64,000 nt of DNA from Cladochytrium replicatum (taxonomy: Eukaryota; Chytridiomycota; Chytridiomycetes; Cladochytriales; Cladochytriaceae). Where the stretch lies: assembly GCA_025526935.1 (NCBI GenBank), contig JAHLKD010000120.1, positions 1 to 64,000 on the forward strand. The letters run 5' to 3'. This document shows positions 11,090 to 22,890 of the stretch, in pieces. Position 1 is the first letter of the stretch; every line of letters starts with the position of its first letter. Both the position numbers and the translations under genes were made by a program. The notes under the pieces were generated by a model. The model was given only the letters and a program-made list of their open reading frames with translations, did not search any database and was not told the origin of the DNA.

Positions 11090-14000
11090 TCAAGATAGTA
11101 TATTAAGTGAAGACTGACTGACTAGCCCCAACGAGCCCCTGTGTTTAAGGTATAATTTACTTCCAAGAGGTTTAGTTAAGATGTCCGCGATCATATCAGA
11201 AGTATCCATATGGTGTAACTCCTGATGTTTCTGTTCAACTTGGAGATTCACAAATCTCTCGCGAACGTCCATGTGTTTGGTCCGTTTGTTGTTGAACAGA
11301 TTGTTTGCGATAGACTCGGTGGATTGATTGTCTTGCCATAAACGGAGCGGATTGAACGACGTAATTCCGATACCCGTCATAAGATTTTTCATCCACTTCA
11401 TCTCACGCGATAGTTCGTTCAGCGCATACAGTTCGGCTTCCGACGACGAGGCTGCAATAGTCTGTTGTCGAATCGACTGCCAACTGATTGCCGCATTAGC
11501 GAACATTACCACGTAACCGGTTCGTGAGTATCTATCTGCATCGCCTGCCCAGTCTGCATCGGCATAACCTTGTGGGTTGTTAGCCGAATCAAACATGTAG
11601 AGACCGTCGGGTCTTAGCATCGGAGACGTGATACCAGTCCGTGTATAGTGTAAACCGTAATCCCAAGTACCGAGTAAATATCGTTGTAATCGATAGAGAG
11701 CCTTTGATTCTGACTGTCGAGGATCAATCTGATGTTGTGCCAAAATATTGACTGCGTATGAAATATCCGGTCGTGTCTTAGTCGCCACGTACGATATCTT
11801 CATTAACATTGATCGAAATTGTGTTGCCTCGGCATCGGACAGTGTTGGTGTGGTCTCATCAAAGATATATGATTTTGACATCGGTGTTTTGGTCGGTTTG
11901 ATGTTGGTACCCCATAAATTCGCTTCTTCGAGAATCTTCTTTACGTACAATGCATTGCTAAGGAAATATCCTTCCGTTGTCTGCAATAACTCCATTTTCA
12001 GAATCCATTTCGCCTTCGAAGTACTGCCTACTGTGAACGAAGTTTCCAAATCGGTCTGAAACCGATGATATGCGTTTGGATCTGTGGAAAAATGTAGTAT
12101 ATCATCGACATGAACGGTAGTGTGTTCGCGGGTATTATTTGTTGGATTGTATCGCCAGAAATGACAGATGTCTGCAATATTCCGCACGAAACCAACACTG
12201 AGATATTGTTTCCAAAGAGTTTTGTACCATTCTCGAGCTGCCTGGTGTAGACCGTACAGACTTTTGATAAGTCTGCAGACGATGGGTCGATTCTGGAAAT
12301 CTACTCGTCCGAAACCATGAGGGAGTTCGACGTAGTTCTCTTCTTCCAGTATCGCATTGAGATATGCACCCTTGATATCAAACTGGAATATGATCATGCC
12401 GACTAATGCTGCTAATGCAATCAGAAAACGGATCGTGGACGTTTTCGTAACTGGAGAATAGGTTTCATCGAAATCCAATCCTTCAATCTGTGAAAATCCT
12501 CGTACGACCCAACGTGCTTTGAATCGAGTAATATTGCCATGTTCGTCAAGCTTATATGTGAAAACCCATTTGCCCGATAATAAATTCCGTCCATCAGGTA
12601 AAAACGTTTCGGCCCAAGTATTGTTGCCGACTAGTTGTGTAACTTCCTCCTTCATCGCCGCTAACCAGAATGGAGCCTCATCGGATCGTGATAAAGCCTC
12701 ACGAAGAGTCTTTGGTGCAGTCCGTATATTTCCATTCGCAATTGGTTGTGTTGGATATGAGGAATCGGCCTTCAGGGTCCAATCGATATTAGGAACGGAC
12801 CGGGTAAACAAGGAATTTTGTTTCCTTTTGGCGTTCGACAAATTTGCACTTGCTTGACGTTTTCGTTTTCTTGCTGCATACGCTTCGTTGACATCTTCTC
12901 CAATGAATTGAAGATCACTTTCGAGTTGTGCATCATATTCCTCTACAGGAGATACGGAAGACAAATTCGGAGATTCTTCAGTAATGGATTGTGGAGTCGA
13001 TAAATCAGCATTTGGATCATAATCAGCATCGTCTGGGTCATCATCGTCTAGTCCATGTAAATGTTCAACAACATGCATGTCACCGGCTTCTTCTAAGCGG
13101 TAATATATGGGGTCGTCGTTTATATCCTCATCGATTTCTTCGTCTGCAACGGTAGAAATCGGGAAATTGTCTGAGACAAACTCAACAGTCCTCTCTTGCA
13201 CCCCCTGATCCCCGGTTGGTATTTGATCAACATCGAAATATGTCCCGGCCTTCAGTGGATATTGTACCGTAAGATCGTCGAGTAACTGTCGGGTAGGATT
13301 ATAACCAACAAAAACTCCCTCGTGGAACGTAACATGGAAGTATTCGCCTATTGTGTTTGTCCGAAAATTGAGTGCTATGACGATCTTCAGGTCTTCACCC
13401 TTGTATCCGAGAAACAGACCTAGTTCAGACTTGTCTCGGATTCTGCGCGCCAACCTTTGTTCGTGTGAGATCCACAAACTAACGAGTGTTCCAAAGGCGT
13501 GGATAGTTGCCAAATCTATCCGCTTGTCAAGGTAAGCACAGTACGGAATCGCATTCACAGCTGAATGGAAAGTAGCGTTCTTGACGACCGCAGCGTATAG
13601 GATGGAGAGTTGCACGAATTGAAGTGTTCGTGGTAGTCCAGCTTGTAGCAGCATCGCGTCCGACATATACTTGATCGATTGTATATTCCGCTCTGATAGA
13701 CCATCGAGTTCCTTTACTGACGGAGGAGCTGGGTGGACGTGGATGCGAGGAATCTTGGTATTGCACCATTGGATCAACCGTTTAGTAATCAATTCTCCTG
13801 AATCGGAACGTAGTTCAGCAACATGTAATGGGTGATTGCGATTTTCCACATCAGCGATATGTCGAATCATACTATCCACCGCATCACTCTTTCGATTCAG
13901 GAAGTAGATTGTGATGAAACGAGGTTGTTCGTCGACAATGATCTGCCAATATCTCTTCTTCTGTCCGTCGTAGATTAAACGTACGACATCGGAAAACAGA

Positions 14001-16291
14001 CGGAAAAGTTTCCTCGGAGCTCGACTTATTGTAGAATAAATCGGCTTCTGCTTCAGCTTCGTGCGACTACAGACCAAACAATTCTGCATAATTGATTTGT
14101 TGACAAGATTGAATGCATCCGGTTCAACCTTGGGCATTTTGATGTTGAGCTTCTCTGCCGTTCGAACGATTGTCCGTAAGTGGATGTGACCAAACTGCTG
14201 GTGTAACTTTGCAAGTTCGTGTACTGTCACTGGCGATAAGTTGGTGCTCACTCCAACTGTATCTTGAGATGCTCGTTGACATTCATCATCGTTCGTTTGA
14301 CGAATGTTGTTGTCTGACATTACATCGAGACCCATCGCGTGAGAAGATCGTACACCGGACGTAAAGTCCATCGACTGATCGAGACCTTCTGCGGATACCG
14401 CTACTGCTTTAGCTCGTTGAGCAATCGCATGCCGCGGTTGGTGAGTTCCGACGGTACTAACATCAGCATAGAGATAGTACAAATCTCTTTCCCGTCGCCC
14501 AATAATAACGTGTTCATCCGTATCACCATGCGTGAGGATAACCTTGTCTTTGGTGAAACTCACAATGTCCCCGGAGTCTCCAATGATACTACACACTGAT
14601 GCAAGTGTGTCTTCGAGATCAGGAACATAAAGTGCGTTGTGTATTATCTTAATTCGCCCATTGGGTAAAACTACAGATACATCTCCAAAACCACAAACTG
14701 GAATTGTATGACTATCCGCTAGTTCCACCACGTCCTCGTCATTCGTATACGTCAGCGAACTAAAGGCATGACGATTAGGTGTCATCCAAACAGTTGCGCC
14801 TGTATCAAGCAAACCCACACGATCCTTTGCTTGAACATGTACACGGACAACCTTCTGTGCCGAGTGTGCGTTCACTATCGAAAACATATTTCCGATGTAT
14901 GTGTCAGCATCTTTATCAACAGAAGTAGGTTGGGTAAGGTCAAAGATTACCTTCTTGGTCAACACCGGTTTGGCGGTAGATTCGTCCTCCGACGAATCAT
15001 CACCTGCATCGCCACGGCTGGCAATGAATGCACGAAAATCCGTGTCTAAACAAAGACTCTTTGCAGTGAGATAGCGTTTACACGCCGACTGCTTGTGTCC
15101 TCGTTTGCCACAGAAATTGCATGTGAGATCTGTCTTCTTTGCAGAAGAAGATGTGGACGACCTGGAGTCCTGCGACTGCCTGGTCCGAGTGGAACTGCTA
15201 CTCCCACCGCTACTGCCTGAGCCACCCGAGGCACCCTGCTTACGGCATTGAGCATTGGTGTGAGATGAGTTCGGATGCAAGGTACAAATATCCTCCGACT
15301 TCGCAACCTTGGCTTTCGCTTTCGCCTTCGCTTTCTTCGCCTTTGCCTTCATGGCCTTCTTTGTCCCATTCGGCCCACCGGCATCCATGGTGACGTTGAG
15401 TTGGACCAATTGGTTGAGGTCGGTCAAGATATTTGACACTGTTTCGAAGTAATGCGTTGGCTTTTGGTGGAATGGTCGCGGAGCATTCGGGTTTGCAGCA
15501 TCAATTGGATCTTGTATTAACGCCGGTTCCCATTCGGCATACGCAGAAGTGATCATTTTTCCGAGAAAAGGTACGAGGGTCCGTAGTTCAATTGTCTGCA
15601 TCGTGATTTTTGCGACTAACCGGTTTAGTAGATCCTTGATTACGAGTTCGTCCGGTAAAGAGTTCAGTTTGAGTTCGAATAACTCAGTGAGGTCGGTCAC
15701 AAACTGCTGAACGCTTTCTGCCGACTGACCGTTCGTACATTTCAGATCTACCAGCCGTTGCTCCCACATAGACGATTCGATCGGAGCTTGACCGCCAGCA
15801 CTGAAAATTCGGCGAAGTCCATCGACTTTGCCTTTTGCTGACGCATAAGCTCTGACTCGATTCATGTCGCGTTTTGGGAAACATTCGCATAGAATTCCAA
15901 CTGCGACGTTATTGTCCGCTTGTTGTGCACGGTAATCTTGCATCTCAGCACGATATTGCGTACGTAAGTGACTGTTGTGTGTGACGATCGCCAAATGTTC
16001 ACGTAGTTCTGCTTCCCATTGTGCTCGTGCTTCGTTAGCAGCTCCGCCAGCAGCTCCGGCGATGACTATCGGACGCTGTGGGCGATTTCCTTCCGCCTCG
16101 TAATTCGGATTATCAGGAAGAGCCATTGGTTCTTGGAGAAGCATAGTGCCAGCGCCGCCACGTAAGTTTGCGTAAGTCTGCACTTGTTCCATGTACAGAT
16201 CGAAATCCTGCAGCGTTTTACCGGTGAATGGCTTCGGCCGCGAAGATGTGGTGTCATTCGATCCTGAACCCATCTTGTCGTTGTTGTCCAA
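11090..16291 (-). CDS. Copia gag-pol polyprotein, family A (intact)
   Basis: The frame has 1733 codons without a frameshift between gag and pol. Rough residue positions: gag 1-380; lysine-rich linker; CCHC knuckle CNFCGKRGHKQSAC at about 390; aspartic protease DTGATVW at about 495; integrase zinc domain with HQQFGHIH (about 700) and CLVC (about 740), then the RNase H-like core with RSDSGE (about 830); reverse transcriptase with FDIKGAYLNA and the catalytic HVDDI (about 1395, HVDD in place of the common YVDD); RNase H with DADWAGDADRYSRTGY (about 1585) and EAELYALNE. The product should form cytoplasmic virus-like particles, copy the genomic RNA and integrate the cDNA. Start at 16291 is the first Met 33 bp inside the LTR boundary. 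Gag and Pol share one frame, so their ratio must be set after translation or by splicing. Confidence 0.95.
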   Translation of the reverse strand: MDNNDKMGSGSNDTTSSRPKPFTGKTLQDFDLYMEQVQTYANLRGGAGTMLLQEPMALPDNPNYEAEGNRPQRPIVIAGAAGGAANEARAQWEAELREHLAIVTHNSHLRTQYRAEMQDYRAQQADNNVAVGILCECFPKRDMNRVRAYASAKGKVDGLRRIFSAGGQAPIESSMWEQRLVDLKCTNGQSAESVQQFVTDLTELFELKLNSLPDELVIKDLLNRLVAKITMQTIELRTLVPFLGKMITSAYAEWEPALIQDPIDAANPNAPRPFHQKPTHYFETVSNILTDLNQLVQLNVTMDAGGPNGTKKAMKAKAKKAKAKAKAKVAKSEDICTLHPNSSHTNAQCRKQGASGGSGSSGGSSSSTRTRQSQDSRSSTSSSAKKTDLTCNFCGKRGHKQSACKRYLTAKSLCLDTDFRAFIASRGDAGDDSSEDESTAKPVLTKKVIFDLTQPTSVDKDADTYIGNMFSIVNAHSAQKVVRVHVQAKDRVGLLDTGATVWMTPNRHAFSSLTYTNDEDVVELADSHTIPVCGFGDVSVVLPNGRIKIIHNALYVPDLEDTLASVCSIIGDSGDIVSFTKDKVILTHGDTDEHVIIGRRERDLYYLYADVSTVGTHQPRHAIAQRAKAVAVSAEGLDQSMDFTSGVRSSHAMGLDVMSDNNIRQTNDDECQRASQDTVGVSTNLSPVTVHELAKLHQQFGHIHLRTIVRTAEKLNIKMPKVEPDAFNLVNKSIMQNCLVCSRTKLKQKPIYSTISRAPRKLFRLFSDVVRLIYDGQKKRYWQIIVDEQPRFITIYFLNRKSDAVDSMIRHIADVENRNHPLHVAELRSDSGELITKRLIQWCNTKIPRIHVHPAPPSVKELDGLSERNIQSIKYMSDAMLLQAGLPRTLQFVQLSILYAAVVKNATFHSAVNAIPYCAYLDKRIDLATIHAFGTLVSLWISHEQRLARRIRDKSELGLFLGYKGEDLKIVIALNFRTNTIGEYFHVTFHEGVFVGYNPTRQLLDDLTVQYPLKAGTYFDVDQIPTGDQGVQERTVEFVSDNFPISTVADEEIDEDINDDPIYYRLEEAGDMHVVEHLHGLDDDDPDDADYDPNADLSTPQSITEESPNLSSVSPVEEYDAQLESDLQFIGEDVNEAYAARKRKRQASANLSNAKRKQNSLFTRSVPNIDWTLKADSSYPTQPIANGNIRTAPKTLREALSRSDEAPFWLAAMKEEVTQLVGNNTWAETFLPDGRNLLSGKWVFTYKLDEHGNITRFKARWVVRGFSQIEGLDFDETYSPVTKTSTIRFLIALAALVGMIIFQFDIKGAYLNAILEEENYVELPHGFGRVDFQNRPIVCRLIKSLYGLHQAAREWYKTLWKQYLSVGFVRNIADICHFWRYNPTNNTREHTTVHVDDILHFSTDPNAYHRFQTDLETSFTVGSTSKAKWILKMELLQTTEGYFLSNALYVKKILEEANLWGTNIKPTKTPMSKSYIFDETTPTLSDAEATQFRSMLMKISYVATKTRPDISYAVNILAQHQIDPRQSESKALYRLQRYLLGTWDYGLHYTRTGITSPMLRPDGLYMFDSANNPQGYADADWAGDADRYSRTGYVVMFANAAISWQSIRQQTIAASSSEAELYALNELSREMKWMKNLMTGIGITSFNPLRLWQDNQSTESIANNLFNNKRTKHMDVRERFVNLQVEQKHQELHHMDTSDMIADILTKPLGSKLYLKHRGSLGLVSQSSLNILS

Positions 16292-16324
16292 AGAAATGTG
16301 TTAAGCAACGATTCGTAACTATTG

Positions 16325-16923
16325 TGTTGAACAAAGCTGTGGTCTGGATCCTCAGGTTGTGTGTGTTGCTAATTCACGGGTTAATGTTTCTAAGAGATGA
16401 ATAAAGAAGATTGCGAGTCACAAGTACTAGCGCAAGAGAATGCTCCTTGTGTGTATCGCCACAGGCTCCTTAAATAAGTGTACTGTCGTTTTGGCTTTTC
16501 CTTCCGGAAGATCTGGATTGAAGCGATAAGGTTTGACTCTTCTTCTCACAGGCGTAGCGAAGCATAATCATGCTAAGCTGTGCGTGAGATCTAGCTCTCC
16601 TCAACAGGATTGTTCTCACACATGATTCCCACGAACGCGTTAATCATATGTAAACCTTTGCTGTGATCTGATCCGGGCTTCACTTCTACAAGTGGATGAT
16701 AGAAAAGTAATGACAGTTTACTATACCTATGGCTGCAATAAATATAACCCATGAAGAAATAACCGGAGGTATCCAAACTCGTAATAGATCATCATCTATA
16801 TGCTTTAGTTCAATAGTTAGAAATGTTGCTCAGTGAAGAGTGACATTTCTGTATATCGGGCGTTTGTGTTTTTGTACTATCAATGACTGGATTGGCCAAG
16901 TCCATCAATCGAAATACTTAACA
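16325..16923 (-). repeat. 5' LTR of the full family A element
   Basis: 599 bp, partner of 10364-10962. A TATA-like TATTTAAGG (minus strand, near 16475) lies about 150 bp upstream of the leader side and is the likely promoter of the gag-pol RNA. Plus-strand sequence immediately to the right is family B integrase. Confidence 0.93.
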
Positions 16924-19546
16924 AATGAAAGAGATGTACAAGTCTATGCTGAAAACAGCTGGTCTTCCACAGACTTTACAGTTCATCAAATTTGCCATCC
17001 TTTATGCTGCGACTGTCAAAAATTGTGTTTACCATTCTAGAACTAAGAATGTACCACATGCTGTTTACTTTGACAAGCTGATTGATCCGGCAATCATTCA
17101 CACCTTTGGTACCCTGGTTAGTCTCTGGATCTCTCCAGAACAAAGGTCTAGTCGCAAAGTATCAGAGAAGTCAGAGCTAGGACTATTTCTGGGTTATAAG
17201 GGTGAAGCTATGAAAATCATTCATGCTTTGAATCTTAGTACCAAACGCATAAGCGAATATTTTCATTTTACTTTTCATGAGGGAGTATTTGTTGCTTAAA
17301 CCCAACATCACAAACATCAAATGACCTCACCAAACACTATCCTATTCCTCAGGGTCAACATTATGATATTTCAAAGTTACCTGATATGAATAGCGATAAT
17401 GACAATACTACAGACTCAGATTCTGATGATAGCGCTAACACCTCATCTGATGAGGAGTTGGATCCCAATCGATGATTTTATCATCGAATGGATATCTCAC
17501 AAATGCATGTTCTACTCCAATGTCCCAACATGATTCAAATGTTGATGACGAGCACGATACCACCAACGACTATAACCATACGTTAAACATGAACGATGAC
17601 ACTTATGTACCACTTTCTGTACAACACGTACAAGAACAAAATGAAGATGATTCCCAAAGTGATTTGGAAGATTTACAGTGGATTGGTGAAGATGATGACA
17701 ACGATTATGGATTTGTTGCACACAAAGCCAAACGTCGCAAACTTAAAGGCAAACAACCTATGGCTACTCCAACAAACAGATTTCATCCCCAGCGAAGACA
17801 TCCCTTGTTGAGACGTAATATCCCCAATGTCAATGTAAATGAGAAAGCAAAATCGAGTACACCCGACGTTCCTATACCTCAAGGACACTTGAGAAGTATT
17901 CCCAAAACAGTCCAGCAAGCTATGTCGCAACCTGATGAATGGCCATACTGGCTTGCAGCCATGTGTGAAGAAAATCAACAACTTATCAATTTGGGAACAT
18001 GGAACAAATGCATCTTGCCAAATGGGAACAACCTTCTCACTGGCAAATGGGTATATTCATACAAACTTGATGAAGATGGCAACATCATCCGATTCAAGGC
18101 ACGATGGGTAGTTAGTGGGTTCTCCCAGATACAGGGAATGGATTTCGACAAAACCTATTCTCCTGTGGCAAAAACCACTACAATTCGATTACTAGTTGCT
18201 CTTGCTGCAATCGTAAATTACACATCTATCAATTTGACATTACAGGAGCATATCTCAATGCATCACTTGAGGAAGATGTTTATGTTGAAATGCCTCATGG
18301 ATTTACAGAGACTGACGAATCTGGCAATCCATTAGTTTGTAATCTTGTCAAAAGCTTATATGGTTTACATCAAGCTGCTAGAGAATGGTATAAATGCCTC
18401 TGGGCGAAATATGAAGACATGGGATACATCCGTGATCTTTCAGATGCTTGTCATTTCTGGCAAATGAAACCATCTACTCACAGTTCCAATGTGAAAATAC
18501 GTGAACACACTACAGTTCATGTAGATGATATTCTTCATTTCTCTCCAGACCCAAATGGCTACCAAGACTTCATGGATAGCTTGAATTCCTCATTCAAGGT
18601 TGGAAGTCACTCTACAGCCAAATGGATTCTGAAAATGCAATTGATCAAAACTACTCACGGTTATTTCATAACCAATGCTCAATATGCAAAGGAAATATTG
18701 CAGAGATTGAAATTATGGAAATCCAATCTTAAACCAGCCAAAACACCTATTTCTTCTCACTACAAACATGACACAAGCTTGCCTATTTTATCCAAAAATG
18801 ATGCAACTATTTTTCGCTTGGAACTCATGAAAATCTCGTACCTAGCTACAAAGACCAGACCTGATTTATCTTATGCTGTCAATGTCTTGGCACAGCATCA
18901 GGTTCAACCACGAGTTTGCGAACAAAAGGCACTAGCTCGCCTGCATCGTTACTTATTGGGAACATGGGACTATGGTTTGCATTCCACATGCAACAACATA
19001 CCCACTCCCAACGTACGCTCTGATGGTGTATATGAGTTTGCATCAAATGAACACATCCCTATGGGATATGCTGATGCAGACTGGGCAAATGATCCTGCTC
19101 GCTATTCCAGGACAGGATATGTTGTAATGTTTGCCAATGCAGCTGTTTGCTGGCAGTCTACAAAGCAACAGGTTATAACTTGCTCTTCCACTGAAGCAGA
19201 GTTATATGCATTGAATGAATTATCACGTGAGATGAAGTGGATGAAAAACCTCATGGCAACCATTGGTATTTCATCCAAAAGTAAGCCCATGATCCTCTGG
19301 CAAGATAATACCTCTACGCAGTCTATTGCCAATGACCTGCTTAATGATCACAGAACTAAACACATGGATGTTCGAGAAAAGTTTGTGAATCTTCAAATTG
19401 AGCAGAAGCAGCAGGAACTCAGAGATATTGATACTGAGAACCAAATTGCTGATATTTTTACAAAACCCTTGACATTCAAATTATTTTCAAAATTCACACG
19501 CGCACTTGGTCTTACACGTCAATCTGATTTGACCCTTGTTGACTAA
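16924..19546 (+). pseudogene. Copia family B copy: integrase end, RT and RNase H (frameshifted)
   Basis: A polyprotein related to family A but clearly diverged (for example FDITGAYLNASLEED and TTVHVDDILHFSPDPNGY in RT; YADADWANDPARYSRTGYV and CSSTEAELYALNELS in RNase H). It enters mid-integrase at 16924 because the family A element interrupts it. Frames change at about 17300, 17470 and 18250, so at least three lesions break the reading frame. Stretches between them are long and open (418 codons at 18290-19546), so decay is limited. A polypurine tract (gcaggggtg) and a complete LTR B follow, so 19546 is the natural 3' end of pol. Confidence 0.92.
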
Positions 19547-19631
19547 TACATACATTACCAACAAACAGACGTGCGGCTCAACGCTCATACCAATATCCTC
19601 ATTGTCTACCGCAGCTTTGACTGCAGGGGTG

Positions 19632-20312
19632 TGTTGATGCATGCACATATATGGAACTAGCTACTCCAGTCTTCATCCACTACCGACACTGAGGGGAAAT
19701 AGCCTTACCAGAGACGTCTGGGACAAGTTCATGTGTAATCATACATTACATGAAAGAACTGGCATTTCTAACTATTGGTCATGAAGACATCCTCCTTTAC
19801 TCATTGGAATCTAGTAGAGTTCTGAGAGTGGTCACGCGTTTGAGAAAGAATGTGATGCTAATCAGTTTGCTGCTGACAGTTATATCATACTCGAGTACAT
19901 CTCGTATGATACTAATGTAAGGTACTACATATTTATTTCTCATAGAGAACATGTCATTGTAGACAAGATTATAGCTAATCTTCATGTTCTGCTCACAATA
20001 ATTATTGTGAACGATCACTGGGATCTATATCTCTCTATTCGAGAGAATAATCTTTATATTAGATATTTCCATAGATCTATAGCCACCGGTTAATTATAAA
20101 AGCCAAAACGACAGTATATTTGAATTGTTTGCAAAATTCAAAGAGCCTGTGGCGATATGAGATTTCGGGTGGCTGTGGCGCAAGAGCGTGATTGGAGAAA
20201 CACGAAACTCTGCACATACACAGATCAACCTGAGGACTATCTCTAGCGCAAGTCCCAGATCAGCAGCACTTAAACTGATCAAATCACATCGCCCTCAAAC
20301 CAAACTTCGACA
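19632..20312 (+). repeat. LTR of copia family B (3' LTR, complete)
   Basis: About 681 bp, starting TGTTGATGC directly after the polypurine tract of the family B pol and ending near CTTCGACA. The 3' end is set by where homology with family A resumes (caaagacaagg, protease region). A TATA box TATAAAAG lies near 20095. The right neighbour is a family A protease region, not unique DNA. Confidence 0.85.
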
Positions 20313-22661
20313 AAGACAAGGTTATCCTCACGCATGGTGATACAGATGAACACGTTATTATTGGGCGACGGGAAAGAGATTTGTACTATCTCTATGCTGA
20401 TGTTAGTACCGTCGGAACTCACCAACCGCGGCATGTGATTGCTCAACGAGCTAAAGCAGTAGCGGTATCCTCAGAAGATCTTGATCAGTCGATGGACTTT
20501 ACGTCCGGTGTACGATCTTCTTACGCGATGGGTCTCGATGTAATGTCAGACAACAGCATTCGTCAAACGAACGATGATGAATGTCAACGAGCATCTCAAG
20601 ATACAGTTGGAGTGAGCACCAACTTATCGCCAGTGACAGTACACAAACTTGCAAAGTTACACCAGCAGTTTGGTCACATCCACTTACGGACGATCTTTCG
20701 AACGGCAGAGAAGCTCAACATCAAAATGCCCAAGGTTGAACCGGATGCATTCAATCTTGTCAACAAATCAATTATGCAGAATTGTTTGGTCTGTAGTCGC
20801 ACGAAGCTGAAGCAGAAGCCGATTTATTCTACAATAAGTCGAGCTCCGAGGAAACTTTTCCGTCTATTTTCCGATGTCGCACGTTTAGTCTGCGACGGAC
20901 AGAAAAAGAGATATTGGCAGATCATTGTCGACGAACAACCTCGTTTCATCACAATCTACTTCGTGAATCGAAAGAGTGATGCGGTGGATAGTATGATTTG
21001 ACATATTGCTGATGTGGAAAATCGCAATCACCCATTACACGTTGCTGAACTACGTTCCGATTCAGGAGAATTGATTACGAAACGGTTGATCCAATGGTGC
21101 AATACTAATATTCCTCACATCCGCGTCCACCCAGCTCCTCCGTCAGTAAAGGAACTCGATGGTCTATCAGAGCGGAATATACAATCGATCAAGTATATGT
21201 CGGACGCGATGCTGCTACAAGCTGGACTACCACGAACACTTCAATTCGTGCAACTCTCCATCCTAAACGCTGCAGTCGTCAAGAACGCTACTTTCCATTC
21301 AGCTGTGAATGCGATTCCGTAGTGTGCTTACCTCGACAAGCGGATAGATTTGGCAACTATCCACGCCTTTGGAACACTCATTAGTTTGTGGATCTCACAC
21401 GAACAAAGGTTGGTGGGCAGAATCCGAGACAAGTCTGAACTAGGTCTGTTTCTCGGATACAAGGGTGAAGACCTGAAGATCGTCATAGCACTCAATTTTC
21501 GGACAAACACAGTAGGCGAATACTTCCATGTTACGTTCCACGAGGGAGTTTTTGTTGGTTATAATCCTACCCAACAGTTACTCAACGATCTTACGGTGGA
21601 ATATCCACTGAAGGCCGGGACATATTTCGATGTTGATCAAATACCAACCGGGGATCAGGGGGTGCAAGAGACGACTGTTGAGTTTGTCTCGGACAATTTC
21701 CCGATTTCTACCGTTGCAGACGAAGAAATCGATGAGGATACGAACGATGACCCCATATATTACCGCTTAGAAGAAGCCGGTGACAGAACATTTACATGGA
21801 CTAGACGATGATGACCCAGACGATGCTGATTACGATCCAAATGCTGATTTATCGACTCCACAATCCATTACTGAAGAATCTCCGAATTTGTCTTCTGTAT
21901 CTCCTGTAGAGGAATATGATGCACAACTCGAAAGTGATCTTCAATTCATTGGAGAAGATGTCGATGAAGCGTATGCAGCAAGAAAACGAAAATGCCAAGC
22001 AAGTGCACATTTGTCGAACGCCAAAAAGAAACGTAATTCCTTGTTTACCTGATCCGTTCCTAATATCGATTGGACCCTGAAGGCCGATTCCTCATATCCA
22101 ACACAACCAATTGCGAATGGAAATTTACGGACTGCATCAAAGACTCTTCGTGAGGCTTTATCACGATCCAATGAGGCTCCATTCTGGTTAGTGGCGATGA
22201 AGGAGGAAGTCACACAACTAGTCGGCAACAATACTTGGGCCGAAACGTTTTTAGGAATTTATTATCGGGCAAATGGGTTTTCACATATAGCTTGACGAAC
22301 ATGGCAATATTACTCGATTCAAAGCACGTTGGGTCGTACGAGGATTTTCGCAGATTGAAGGATTGGATTTCGATGAAACCTATTCTCCAGTTACGAAAAC
22401 GTCCACGATCCGTTTTCTGATTGCATTAGCAGCATTAGTTGGCATGATCATATTCCAGTTTGATATCAAGGGTGCATATCTCAATGCGATACTGGAAGAA
22501 GAGAACTACATCGAACTCCCTCATGGTTTCGGACGAGTAGATTTCCGAAATTGACCCATCGTCTGCAGACTTATCAAAAGTCTGTACGGTCTACACCAGG
22601 CAGCTCGAGAATGGTACAAAACTCTTTGGAAACAATATCTCAGTGTTGGTTTTGTGAGGAA
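20313..22661 (+). pseudogene. Copia family A copy: protease end to RT start (decayed)
   Basis: Collinear with the intact element from the protease-integrase boundary to the early RT domain. Stops include CGA to TGA at 20999 and 22552, a TGA near 22050 where the copy at 30.6 kb has CGA, and TAC to TAG at 21322. A short deletion with frame change occurs near 22250. The FDIKGAYLNAILEEENY block is intact. Homology ends at about 22661, where the hAT element begins inside RT. Most premature stops are C to T at CpG. Confidence 0.92.
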
Positions 22662-22756
22662 TAGGATTCTGTCCACCAGGGCACTTTCTCAACTCATTGA
22701 CGTACTTCAGTTATCTCTACCCAGTACAACTAACCTCTATCAATGTTACTAGCAAT
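22662..22756 (+). repeat. Left terminal inverted repeat of the hAT element
   Basis: About 95 bp: taggattctgtccacc, then cactttctcaactcattgac, then gtacttcag and cctctatcaatgttactagc. It is the inverted counterpart of each unit in the array at 25359-25827. It is followed by a weak second start (aatacgattctgt), possibly a remnant of a further unit. Confidence 0.85.
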
Positions 22757-22890
22757 ACGATTCTGTTTCCAAGAAGTCACAACGGAAGTTCTGTAACAAA
22801 CAATTTCTACCACGACAGACCTCGAGAGCTGTGCTGTCTGTGCACCTGGACACTTAGAGTCGGTAATGTTCCAGCCACACCACAGCAAAA

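Larger units (their letters stand above)
10364..16923 (-). mobile_element. Apparently intact Ty1/copia retrotransposon, family A
   Basis: A complete 6560-bp element: two 599-bp LTRs (five differences seen by eye, about 99.2% identical), a leader, one uninterrupted gag-pol frame, and a polypurine tract (tgagggggtg on the minus strand) before the 3' LTR. The LTRs end in TGTTAAG and TTCAACA. The flanking 5-mers differ (GGACT at 10359-10363, AATGA at 16924-16928). The left flank is a family B LTR and the right flank is family B integrase. An intact element without target duplication suggests recombination with another family A element after insertion. The intact frame and young LTRs make it the only candidate for an autonomous copy in the window. 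Confidence 0.94.
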
